NCBI RefSeq assembly: GCF_005116655.2 | Contig: NZ_CP050698.1 | Location: 1,442,001-1,506,000, forward strand | Source of the DNA: Desulfosediminicola flagellatus | Lineage (GTDB): Bacteria > Desulfobacterota > Desulfobulbia > Desulfobulbales > Desulfocapsaceae | Direction: 5' to 3' | DNA: 64,000 nucleotides | Shown here: piece by piece, positions 35,095 to 43,402 of the stretch | Numbering within the stretch: the stretch's first letter is position 1 | Layout of the letters: every line of letters starts with the position of its first letter | Notes under the pieces: model-generated | Seen by the model: the letters and a program-made list of their open reading frames with translations, nothing else | Told to the model about the DNA's origin: nothing | The model's database searches: none | Position numbers and translations under genes: made by a program

Positions 35095-36360
35095 TTAACC
35101 GAAAATACCTTTTAATGTAAAGAAGAACAGCATGGCCATAAGGGCACCTGCAGGCAGTGTTACCAACCATGAAATTATGATATTGAAGACAACACGGAGA
35201 TCAAGTGCGCCGACACCTCTGGCGAGGCCAACACCAAGGACCGAGCCTACAAGAATATGAGTTGTTGATACGGGTAATCCTGTTCTGGAGGCTAAAACTA
35301 CAGTTGTAGCAGCAGCAAGCTCAGCACAGAATCCACGAGATGGTGTGAGTTCAGTAATCTTCTTACCAACAGTGAGCATTACTCTGTAACCGAGAGTGAT
35401 GAGACCAAGAACGATACCGCCACCACCGAGAAGCAGAATCCATATTGGAAGTTCTGATTCCTGCATTACTTCACCGCCGGAAGATACGATACTGACAACT
35501 GCAGCCAGAGGACCGATACCGTTTGCCACATCATTTGAGCCATGGGCAAAAGCCATCGCACACGCAGTAAAGAGCATCATTGGTGTGAAAACCTTCTCAA
35601 CGCTGGCAAAGTGAAATTCACGATTTGCCCCTATATCTTCTTTAATATTTCGGATAAAGAACCATCCGAGGCCGGCTGTTGCCAGGCCGATTAGAAAAGC
35701 GACAGCGAAACTCTGACCAGAAGAGAGATCAATACTCAGGTGTTTAAGTCCTTTAAATAAGGTGACAAGAGAAATAACAAAACCAACAAGAAAAATGTAG
35801 GCCGGGGCATATTTCTTTGCATTTCTGAGTGGGTGATCTGTGTCAAATATCAGTTTTCTAGTACTCATCACGAGTAGAAAAGCAATAGTTCCACCAACCA
35901 TTGGGGAGATGACCCAGCTGGCGACTACGCTACCAACTTTGCTCCATTTGACGGCATCTGGCCCAATGCCGACAAGGGCAAAACCAATAAGCGCACCAAC
36001 AATAGAATGTGTAGTGGATACCGGCCATCCTTTGGTGGATGCTATCATCAACCAACAGGCTGCGGCAAGCAGCGCTGCTAACATACCATATACAAGAATT
36101 TCAGGGTTGTTTACGATGGCGGATGGGTCAATAATACCTTTACGAATTGTCTTCGTAACATGACCACCAGCTAAAACAGCTCCGAGAAATTCGAAGATAA
36201 TGGCAATACAAATAGCCTGCTTAACTGTTACCGCGCCTGCACCAACCGAGGTACCCATTGCATTGGCAAGATCGTTAGCGCCAATACCCCAGGTCATATA
36301 TAAACCAAAAATAACCGCCAGAATTACTAATGCGGTTCCATAAGTTGCGATGATTTCCAT
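35095..36360 (-). CDS. pit: PiT-family low-affinity phosphate transporter
   Basis: An inner-membrane H+- or Na+-coupled phosphate permease, 421 residues with about ten transmembrane helices. The duplicated family signature is seen twice: GANDLANAMGTSVGAGAVT near residue 27 and HGSNDVANGIGP near 275. PVSTTHSIVG and PVSTTHILVG also mark the repeat. It is 9 bp downstream of the DUF47 gene, forming the usual two-gene unit. GGGGAGAAA precedes the ATG. Substrate could also be sulfate or another anion in this superfamily. Confidence 0.93.
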   Translation of the reverse strand: MEIIATYGTALVILAVIFGLYMTWGIGANDLANAMGTSVGAGAVTVKQAICIAIIFEFLGAVLAGGHVTKTIRKGIIDPSAIVNNPEILVYGMLAALLAAACWLMIASTKGWPVSTTHSIVGALIGFALVGIGPDAVKWSKVGSVVASWVISPMVGGTIAFLLVMSTRKLIFDTDHPLRNAKKYAPAYIFLVGFVISLVTLFKGLKHLSIDLSSGQSFAVAFLIGLATAGLGWFFIRNIKEDIGANREFHFASVEKVFTPMMLFTACAMAFAHGSNDVANGIGPLAAVVSIVSSGGEVMQESELPIWILLLGGGGIVLGLITLGYRVMLTVGKKITELTPSRGFCAELAAATTVVLASRTGLPVSTTHILVGSVLGVGLARGVGALDLRVVFNIIISWLVTLPAGALMAMLFFFTLKGIFG

Positions 36361-36369
36361 TTTCTCCCC

Positions 36370-37056
36370 TTACTTGGACAGGAAAAGCAATAAGCGGTCA
36401 GCCATGTTCTCTGACTGGTCGGAAATATTTCCGAGTAACTCTAAAATCTTGTACCAGAACATAACTGAAACAGGATCAAGCTCAGATTCGATACTAAAGA
36501 GTGCACGACGTGCTCGATGCAGAATGGTGTCGATGTTATGCTCACTGCGACGTACACCGGCGATCATCGCATTTACTTTGTCGAATTCACGGCCTCCAAA
36601 TCCAACCTCGAGCAGCTCATCAAGTTGCTCGATCATGTCTTTGGCATCAGAGGTGATTTCCATTGTGCCTTCGAGCAGTTCATCAAGTAACGCCTTGATC
36701 CCTTCAGGCACATCCATGTCGCGAAAAGAGACAATCTGGCTGATTGATTCAGCGGTATCTGCTATCGAATCCTGATCACTTATGAGGCCAAGTAAATCTT
36801 TTCTGTCTACCGGCATGAGAAGTGAAGTTGGCATATTGAGTCGAAACGTCGATTTTACTTTATCTGCGGCGGTTTCAAGTTCATCAATCTGCTTGGAGAG
36901 TTCCTTGATCTGTTGCTGGTCCTTGACATAAAGGGCATCAAACAGTGGTGGAACAAGGCAGATACAAGAGAAAACAATACGCATGTGTTCCTGTATCGGC
37001 TTGAAAGGTGAGCGTCGGAACAGGCCCGACAAAGGGGTGGTTGATCGAATAGGCAT
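36370..37056 (-). CDS. DUF47 / PhoU-like Pit accessory protein
   Basis: A helical cytoplasmic protein of about 228 residues related to PhoU and usually encoded beside pit. It probably regulates or gates the transporter. ATG at 37056 is preferred because MPIRSTTPLSGLFRRSPFKP fits the family N-terminus and AGAGG lies 9 bases upstream; the frame is open farther upstream. It forms a coupled pair with pit. Confidence 0.88.
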   Translation of the reverse strand: MPIRSTTPLSGLFRRSPFKPIQEHMRIVFSCICLVPPLFDALYVKDQQQIKELSKQIDELETAADKVKSTFRLNMPTSLLMPVDRKDLLGLISDQDSIADTAESISQIVSFRDMDVPEGIKALLDELLEGTMEITSDAKDMIEQLDELLEVGFGGREFDKVNAMIAGVRRSEHNIDTILHRARRALFSIESELDPVSVMFWYKILELLGNISDQSENMADRLLLFLSK

Positions 37057-37493
37057 GATCATTAACCTCTTTTTTAAAAGTGTTTTGCCAAATGGCTCGT
37101 TGCAAATAAGCGACACGAATCGCTACGACAATGTTCTCTATGTTAAGAACACATTAAAAATCGGATAACTTAACCTGAAGTGGTCTTAAATGCCACCTGA
37201 ATTGTCAACGTTTATTTACACTGAAATGTCTGTAAAACAACGGCTTAACCTTGTCCTAATGAAACTCTAACATAAATTTAATATATGGCAAAATGCCTGG
37301 TTTGAACTTCACCTTTTCTGCAGTCCGGCTGAAGAGAAGGTGATATATTAAGGTTTTGCCTTGGCGGATCATAGCCGGGATGTACTCGTGTAAAATGATA
37401 TCGCTATGATGGCATGATATCAAGAACTGAAATTTCGGTAGGTGACGAATTGTCGTTGGTGATTTGGAGAAGGTGTTTGGATAACACTGTCTA
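37057..37493. other. Non-coding gap upstream of pit operon
   Basis: No convincing ORF or recognised RNA family. It probably contains the promoter and any phosphate-responsive site of the pit operon on the minus strand, but I cannot identify a clear Pho box. Repeat copy F follows. Confidence 0.4.
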
Positions 37494-37672
37494 AAAGGCT
37501 GTCAGAAATTGGCATTTCTGTGGAATTTTCCCTTATCTGCCAAACTCTTCAAAAATTTTTTAAGAATAATGATCGCAGGTAAACGAAGACTCCGATATCA
37601 AAAGTATGGGAGTACGTATTTTCTGAAAATGTCTCGATCTTGAGCAAAACACCTATTCCGGGCCAACCTTCT
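37494..37672. repeat. Miniature inverted-repeat element, copy F
   Basis: Left end AAGGCTGTCAGAAATTGGCA; the right end on the minus strand begins AGAAGGTTGGCCCGGAATAG. The interior AATAATGATCGCAGGTAAACG plus AAGACTCC is nearly identical to copy A. GTCTCGATCTTGAGC matches the consensus right part. This is the longest and most diverged copy, lying just downstream of the kinase-FHA-phosphatase gene. Confidence 0.6.
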
Positions 37673-37713
37673 GGGAACTAATCTGAGAATAGTGATTTGT
37701 ATATAAGCACCCT

Positions 37714-39792
37714 TTATTCGAGATCATTAATAAGTTTTGTAAGAGGTTCTGCTGGATAACTGAGTGGTATGAGATCGTCTTTAATTTGTTGCAGGATGGT
37801 TGCTCCTTCCTGGTGAGCACTGAAAATAATGTGATGATTTTTGATGGTCCCTACATTTTTCCATATAGATCCAAACGGATCGAGAGGCGTGTGGCCAACG
37901 ACAAATGGTACTCCTTTGGGCATATCCAGCGTTTTTCTGAATCGTTTTATATCGCTTTTATTATATCCGCTTAAGTAGTGAGGGCGCTGGAGACGATTTT
38001 TGGTTATTTCGTGTTGCAGGATTGGATTATTTGCTATGTTGATAAGGTCATCAAGGGTGGCATCGGATCGCGGTGGCGCAGCATGGCAGGCGTAAAAGTA
38101 TGGAGATTTTATTATATATGGGAGTTTTGAATAGTATGTTTCCATCTCGTCTACATACTCCTGCCCCCGAAGTTCACGAAGCCGCTCCTTCATCAGGATC
38201 CCCTGAGATATACCGTTTTTAGATATATCTGCAGAGAAGCTGTCGTGGTTTCCTCTGAGATAAAAGAAATTTTCAGGAAATCGAAGTTTGAGTGTGAAGA
38301 TAAGATCCATCATCAGGATCGAACTATCCATATCTTCCATTTCTTCAAGAATCTCAGAGTGAATGGCATCGCCTAATAGCACAAGTGTTGCAGATTTACT
38401 GCGCAGGCATCCGATGAGGCAATTCTCACTAAGAATTTTCAACAAGTTATCGACCTGAGCGTGCAGGTCTCCGACAATGACAGGAACAGCGCGTTGCTGA
38501 AGGTCGACAATTCCTCCGGCTTTTCCTTCAGAGGTCAATGGACGCATTGGCTCTGCATCCATGAGTTCATTCACCTTACGGATACGGTCCAGTGCAATAT
38601 CAGGCGGGAGTAACGTGATGGATCCGCCAAAGAGTTGCCGCAGGGATATAAATGCTTTGTAGCGATTAGCCTGAACACGCTCACGATAATCAAGGTTATC
38701 AAAACGGACAAGCTTCACTCCGATTTCCTCTTCGAGTGGGGTGATGGTGAGATCACCACGGCTATTAGTTATTGCAACATGTCGTTTTGCTACTTTTTTG
38801 GAAAATCGAAGAATGTCGTCATACTCTTTGTTTGAGCGACCAAGAATTACAGTTTCTCCATTTTTAATTCGTACAAATCCAGATGGTGCCATAGTTGAAC
38901 AGGCAAGAGGAGTATTAATTATCCAGTTCTTCTTCATCTCCTTTCGCTTAATGCCAAGAGGGAGTTCTGGATGAAAGCAAAGTCGCTGATCACCAAGGAG
39001 CATTTCAAAGGTTTTGCCATCATGAGCAATGCGATTGACACCTGTAATTCGCTGAACATCATGGGTAATTGTGAACCAGTTGCTTTGACGCAACCCGAAA
39101 ATCTCCTTCCAGCCGGAAATGTTTTTTAAACTAGGGCGTGGAGGCTTTTTGGTAATCGCCCACCTCGGGACAGCTGCAACACCTTTCTCGGCAATGCGCA
39201 TAGGTGGCCCATCCAGACCTTTACGAATATAGACGTTAATTCCGGCCCTATGCATATAGAGCGCCATCTCCTGATAAGCAAGATTCTGTTTGTTCACCAT
39301 TTCGATGGTCAAATCAGAATCTACAGGGAAATACCCCTGAATCTGCCGTGCCTTTCTTCGCTCATAAATAACTTCAGGATCTGGCAATAGAAATTCGAAA
39401 ATATATCGGTTGATATAATTTGTACGAAAGATGCTGTCGCCACCCGGTGGAATCCTTACCCTTGAAAGTTCAAGGGGAGGAGGAGGTGAAATATCAAGCC
39501 ATTCTTTGTCAAAAACTGTAAAAGCTTCTTTATATCCCTTAAACGGCATGCCGAGGTGTACTTCACGCGGTCTGTAAATAAGGGATTGATCCCGCCACCA
39601 TCCCTTACGGGTGAGGTCGATATAGCCTTCATTCGGCCAGCCTCTGATCTGGTTTATATAATATGATTTTCCTGCACCCGGGGGGCCTGTGACAACAAGC
39701 TGAAGGTACTCGAGGCCAATCGGCATAGCAATGCCGCGTATTTCCTGAATGTCCTTGATGGGGACAAGTATTTTTTTTAGTAAATCTTCCAT
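37714..39792 (-). CDS. P-loop kinase - FHA - metallophosphatase fusion
   Basis: A 692-residue cytoplasmic protein with three apparent modules. Residues 30-215: P-loop kinase-like domain with Walker A GPPGAGKS (35-42) and a possible lid RRKARQIQG (145-153). Residues 305-365: FHA-like phosphothreonine-binding domain (ILGRS, KRHVAITNS). Residues 435-660: calcineurin-type phosphoesterase with GDLHA, GDAIHSE, GNHD, ACHAAP and VGHTP, all metal-ligand motifs. Animal PNKP also joins FHA, phosphatase and kinase but with a HAD phosphatase; bacterial Pnkp has kinase plus calcineurin phosphatase plus ligase. This order is different. It may act on nucleic acid ends or on phosphoproteins. No ligase or RNA-repair partner is adjacent. 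Confidence 0.75.
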   Translation of the reverse strand: MEDLLKKILVPIKDIQEIRGIAMPIGLEYLQLVVTGPPGAGKSYYINQIRGWPNEGYIDLTRKGWWRDQSLIYRPREVHLGMPFKGYKEAFTVFDKEWLDISPPPPLELSRVRIPPGGDSIFRTNYINRYIFEFLLPDPEVIYERRKARQIQGYFPVDSDLTIEMVNKQNLAYQEMALYMHRAGINVYIRKGLDGPPMRIAEKGVAAVPRWAITKKPPRPSLKNISGWKEIFGLRQSNWFTITHDVQRITGVNRIAHDGKTFEMLLGDQRLCFHPELPLGIKRKEMKKNWIINTPLACSTMAPSGFVRIKNGETVILGRSNKEYDDILRFSKKVAKRHVAITNSRGDLTITPLEEEIGVKLVRFDNLDYRERVQANRYKAFISLRQLFGGSITLLPPDIALDRIRKVNELMDAEPMRPLTSEGKAGGIVDLQQRAVPVIVGDLHAQVDNLLKILSENCLIGCLRSKSATLVLLGDAIHSEILEEMEDMDSSILMMDLIFTLKLRFPENFFYLRGNHDSFSADISKNGISQGILMKERLRELRGQEYVDEMETYYSKLPYIIKSPYFYACHAAPPRSDATLDDLINIANNPILQHEITKNRLQRPHYLSGYNKSDIKRFRKTLDMPKGVPFVVGHTPLDPFGSIWKNVGTIKNHHIIFSAHQEGATILQQIKDDLIPLSYPAEPLTKLINDLE

Positions 39793-39930
39793 GTATGCTC
39801 ATATTCGTGAAGGTAATGCGAGAATGATAGTTTAATCCTGCTATTGCAAGCGTGTCAAGAACAGGTGACGAACAGGTGTTGATATTGTACATTTTCGTCT
39901 TCAACACTTTTGAAGCGGGATAACTATGCT

Positions 39931-40434
39931 ATGAATAATACAATATCTACACACTTCTTCCCAGTTTCCGGGAAATCCTCCTGTCCGTTTCTGGGATTTA
40001 ATCTATCTGTAGACAGGGAATGTCTGGTTCGTGTTGATTTTGTACTCTCTATTGAACAGCGATGGCAAAACGTAGATGAGCCTACAGAGGTGATGCAGCT
40101 TGCAGGAGAGCAGATATTTGCCTACCTGACATGCGAATTGCGGGAGTTTTCATTGCCGATATTTTTGCATGGAACGGAATTTCAACGCGATGTATGGCGT
40201 GAAATTCTAAATATTCCATTTGGTAAAGTCAGGTCATATGGACAAATAGCAAAAAATCTTGGAGATTTGAATTTGTCGAGAGCTGTCGGCCAGGCAGCAA
40301 ATAAGAACCCGATACCACTAGTTATTCCATGTCATAGGGTTGTTGGCAGTTCAGGAAAGCTCACTGGGTTTGCATCCGGGCTACCAGCAAAGTCATTTTT
40401 GCTGGCTCACGAGATGGGGGGATTGCTTTGGTGA
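39931..40434 (+). CDS. ogt: Methylated-DNA-protein-cysteine methyltransferase
   Basis: Suicidal repair of O6-alkylguanine by transfer to its own Cys. The active-site motif IPCHRVVG with Cys is intact, as is the helix-turn-helix segment VRSYGQIAKNLG before it. About 167 residues from ATG at 39931; a TTG at 39910 would add seven. It is divergent from the kinase-FHA-phosphatase gene. ogt is used in the broad sense (Ogt/Ada-C family). Confidence 0.92.
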   Translation: MNNTISTHFFPVSGKSSCPFLGFNLSVDRECLVRVDFVLSIEQRWQNVDEPTEVMQLAGEQIFAYLTCELREFSLPIFLHGTEFQRDVWREILNIPFGKVRSYGQIAKNLGDLNLSRAVGQAANKNPIPLVIPCHRVVGSSGKLTGFASGLPAKSFLLAHEMGGLLW

Positions 40435-40618
40435 TTTTTGTGGAAAAAAAAGCGTATTATCAGTTGAATACAGATGTATTTTTTTTCTCAGCCTTTTAGT
40501 ATGCAATACGAGATAGTTCATAACTGTTAAGAAGCATTGAAAAATACAACACCTTTTTCCGTAATGATTATATAGTATGTTTATATGACACGTATAATCG
40601 GCAAAGGAGTGACCTTTT

Positions 40619-40891
40619 ATGGAAATAATTATTGGCTCTATGCCACCTCTTGCACCACAGCCAGAGAAACCATTAGAAAAAAACAGTCCTCTCATTGAAG
40701 GCCAGCTTTTGCACGTACGTAAGCCGAGAAAGGGTATCGCCGGTCCGTCGGGGATGGAACGGAGGGGGAAGAAGGTCAGGGATCCTCTTAAGGGCCGGGT
40801 GTTGACCATCATGGTACCTGATGGGAATCTTCTCCCTTCGGACATTGACAGTGCAAACTATAGTGTTCAGGTGCGTTTTGTTCGTAAGTGA
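40619..40891 (+). CDS. Small protein of unknown function
   Basis: Ninety residues beginning MEIIIGSMPPLAPQPEKP. A strong AAAGGAG lies 8 bases before the ATG, and the frame is closed by a stop at 40889-40891, just before a hairpin at 40922. Proline- and basic-rich, it ends in a beta-like segment (GRVLTIMVPDGNLL, YSVQVRFVRK). No signal peptide or cysteine cluster. I recognise no family. The strong ribosome site makes it likely to be real. Confidence 0.6.
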   Translation: MEIIIGSMPPLAPQPEKPLEKNSPLIEGQLLHVRKPRKGIAGPSGMERRGKKVRDPLKGRVLTIMVPDGNLLPSDIDSANYSVQVRFVRK

Positions 40892-40921
40892 TGAGACAAT
40901 ATAAGGATAGAAATAAAAAAA

Positions 40922-40947
40922 CCCGTCAGTAACATGTTACTGACGGG
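40922..40947 (-). terminator. Intrinsic terminator of glutamate synthase operon
   Basis: A perfect 26 bp palindrome, half-site CCCGTCAGTAACA, followed on the minus strand by a run of eight T. It lies 28 bp beyond the stop of the last glt gene. Confidence 0.85.
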
Positions 40948-40974
40948 GGATACGAGTGGTCTATCTATCTCGTA

Positions 40975-43332
40975 TTAGTATGGATTCATCGTCCATATTC
41001 CACAAGGGCAGGTGTCTGCACAAAATCCACAGGCAATGCACTTCTTATCATCAGAAACATACTCAAAACCGTAGTCAGTTTTGAACTCATCGCTGTTTTG
41101 TGATCCCTTTGCGATATCCCTTCGGCTGATAGCTCCGGTAGGGCAGATGGTTTCACAAAGATGACAGTCACGGCACGAGGCGCAGGACAGACATCGGTCT
41201 GCCTGATCAGTCTCAGATAAACCTGTATCGGCTGGTGAGTAGTGACTTATTGTCAGTGCCTGCTGGAGGATCACCGGTTTTTCAAACGGTCTCCACTCTG
41301 TACCTTTACACTCGGCGATAATGAATTCCGCAGCCTCTTTACCGGCACCGAGGGCATTGGTTGCAAGACCAGGCTTCTCGACGTCACCGATAGCGAGAAC
41401 TTTGCTGTTTGAAGTGACATGGGCTTTGTTTGTAGTAATCCATGCCGCACCACCAACAGTGATTGTTTCAACACTTTCAGGAAGAAACGAAAGAGCAGGT
41501 ACATCACCGATGGAAATTATTACCGATTGCGCGGGAATGAGATCTCCTTCCTGAGTTATCAGTCCTTTATCGGTAACTTCTTTGGTGAAAACAGGCCAGC
41601 GGAACTGGGAGCCAAGAGCTTCGGCCGCTTCTTTTTCTTTACCGAAGGCAAGTGGTTTCTGAATATCAACCAGAGTGACCTTTTCTGCCCCGAGTCGATA
41701 TGCTTCACAAGCCACGTCGCAACCTACGTTACCTGCACCGATTACAACAACTTCCTTACCTACTGGTATTGGAGAATCACTCTTTGCGGCTTTCAGGAAA
41801 TCAAGAGCGGCTGTTACTTTTTCGTGGCCGGGGAACTGAAGCCTGCGTGGCTCGTGGGTACCGATTGCTATAACGACATAATCAAAAGAATCCTGTAATT
41901 CAGCAAACAGAGATTTAGTCATCTCGGTGTTGAGCGATACTGTTACATTGGGCATGGAAGTAAAACGCTCGATTTCGATATCCCAGATAGCGCGAGGCAA
42001 TCTTTCCCATGGAATTACCTGGGCGAGCTTGCCACCAAGCTGGTCACCTGATTCATATATGTGCGTCTCAACTCCGGACAGGGCAAGTTGCCAGGCAACG
42101 TTCATACCGGCAGGACCACCGCCGATAATAGCTACCTTTTTGCCCAGTGCCTCAGCAGGTTTGGGGGCATCAAAGTTTCCTACTGATCGTCCGAGAATCT
42201 GCATGTCAATGGAGTCATCGACATTTGATCGTGAACAGTTATCCATACAGAGGTTCGGGCAGACAGCACCACATACTGATGCTGGAAGCGGGGTGTACTT
42301 CAACAGCATTTCATAGGCTTCGTCAGTTTTACCTTCACGAATGAGGCGGAGTCTATCTACGGTGGGGATATGAACAGGACAGTAATAGGTACATGGTGCT
42401 GCCGATTCGCAATTAGCCCACCAGGGTTTCTTGCGGCGCAACTCACCTGTAACAATTGCAGGGATAGGAGATCTATCAAGACCCGGAGCCAGGTCGCGCA
42501 GCGGGTCACCACCAAGTGCCTTTTTCCAGTGATTGTCACGAAACTCTGCCATAGGCATAGGGCCGGACCACATCAGTGCACGTTCCTGGGGGGTAACAGC
42601 GATCAGCACCTGCCACTCGTCACGTTTTGTCAGATCTTCAAGCAGCTCTGTGCGGTTAACCTTTTGCAGGTAGTCCGGCATGTTATCAGTCAGCCACTGC
42701 CACTGTTCATCGTTTGGTTTATCCAGTCGTGCATTGGTTGTGGAGTAGGACTCATCTGTTTCACCACGGAAATAGATAACTCCACCAACCATTCCAACGC
42801 ATGGACGATAACCGAGAACGTTATTAGGATTTTTGGCATCAACACCGCAGACAACCGCAATTCCGCCACAGTTGAACTCGGCGAATGAATCACCGGTTGA
42901 ACCCATAACCCAGAGTTCGGGTTTGGCGTATTCAGGGTTCCATTTGGTCATGGATAGGCCACGGGCCCCGATGGAGCCACCGATAAAGACCTTGCCTGCG
43001 GCCATGGCGTTACATATACCATTGGTCGCATCGCCAAGAACAGTGATCTCTGCACCGATATTGAGATAGCCTACATCATCGGAAGAAGCGCCATCGCAGA
43101 CGATGGTGGTTCCTGGCATACCCATACAGCCGAGTCGCTGGCCGGAAGGCCCTTTAACATGTATATGTAATCCGTCTTCATGCTGCAGCCGGATACCGAT
43201 ATTATGCTGACCATAGGATTCGAGAGATAGCGACGCTGACTCAGACGCAGCCTTGCGCACCAGCTTCTCAAACTCCATGGAACTGATTCGTTGGCCGTCT
43301 TGATTCAGGCCTTTAACAACAGTCGTAGTCAC
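40975..43332 (-). CDS. Glutamate synthase GXGXG/NADPH-oxidoreductase/ferredoxin subunit
   Basis: A 785-residue fusion. Residues 1-240 form the GltB C-terminal GXGXG beta-helix (LGCMGMPGTTIVCDG, GKVFIGGSIGARG). Then comes a GltD-like FAD/NAD(P)H oxidoreductase with cysteines for 4Fe-4S clusters (CTYYCPVH, CGAVCPNLC), FAD motif AIIGGGPAGMN and NAD motif VIGAGNVGCD. At the end is a two-cluster ferredoxin (CASCRDCHLCETICP, CIACGFCADTCP). It supplies electrons for glutamate synthesis. GTG start with GAGGAG 8 bases upstream. It is the third gene of the glt operon. Confidence 0.9.
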   Translation of the reverse strand: MTTTVVKGLNQDGQRISSMEFEKLVRKAASESASLSLESYGQHNIGIRLQHEDGLHIHVKGPSGQRLGCMGMPGTTIVCDGASSDDVGYLNIGAEITVLGDATNGICNAMAAGKVFIGGSIGARGLSMTKWNPEYAKPELWVMGSTGDSFAEFNCGGIAVVCGVDAKNPNNVLGYRPCVGMVGGVIYFRGETDESYSTTNARLDKPNDEQWQWLTDNMPDYLQKVNRTELLEDLTKRDEWQVLIAVTPQERALMWSGPMPMAEFRDNHWKKALGGDPLRDLAPGLDRSPIPAIVTGELRRKKPWWANCESAAPCTYYCPVHIPTVDRLRLIREGKTDEAYEMLLKYTPLPASVCGAVCPNLCMDNCSRSNVDDSIDMQILGRSVGNFDAPKPAEALGKKVAIIGGGPAGMNVAWQLALSGVETHIYESGDQLGGKLAQVIPWERLPRAIWDIEIERFTSMPNVTVSLNTEMTKSLFAELQDSFDYVVIAIGTHEPRRLQFPGHEKVTAALDFLKAAKSDSPIPVGKEVVVIGAGNVGCDVACEAYRLGAEKVTLVDIQKPLAFGKEKEAAEALGSQFRWPVFTKEVTDKGLITQEGDLIPAQSVIISIGDVPALSFLPESVETITVGGAAWITTNKAHVTSNSKVLAIGDVEKPGLATNALGAGKEAAEFIIAECKGTEWRPFEKPVILQQALTISHYSPADTGLSETDQADRCLSCASCRDCHLCETICPTGAISRRDIAKGSQNSDEFKTDYGFEYVSDDKKCIACGFCADTCPCGIWTMNPY

Positions 43333-43402
43333 TTATAAACTCCTCATGTCAGATAAGAGGGCAGCATTGCCGGCCCTGTTATTAGCGTTTTCGTTAGATC
43401 GT

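Noticed and set aside
40393-40845. 150-residue minus-strand frame opposite the small gene after ogt
   Set aside because: No ribosome site and low-complexity tail; the plus-strand 90-residue gene has far better signals.
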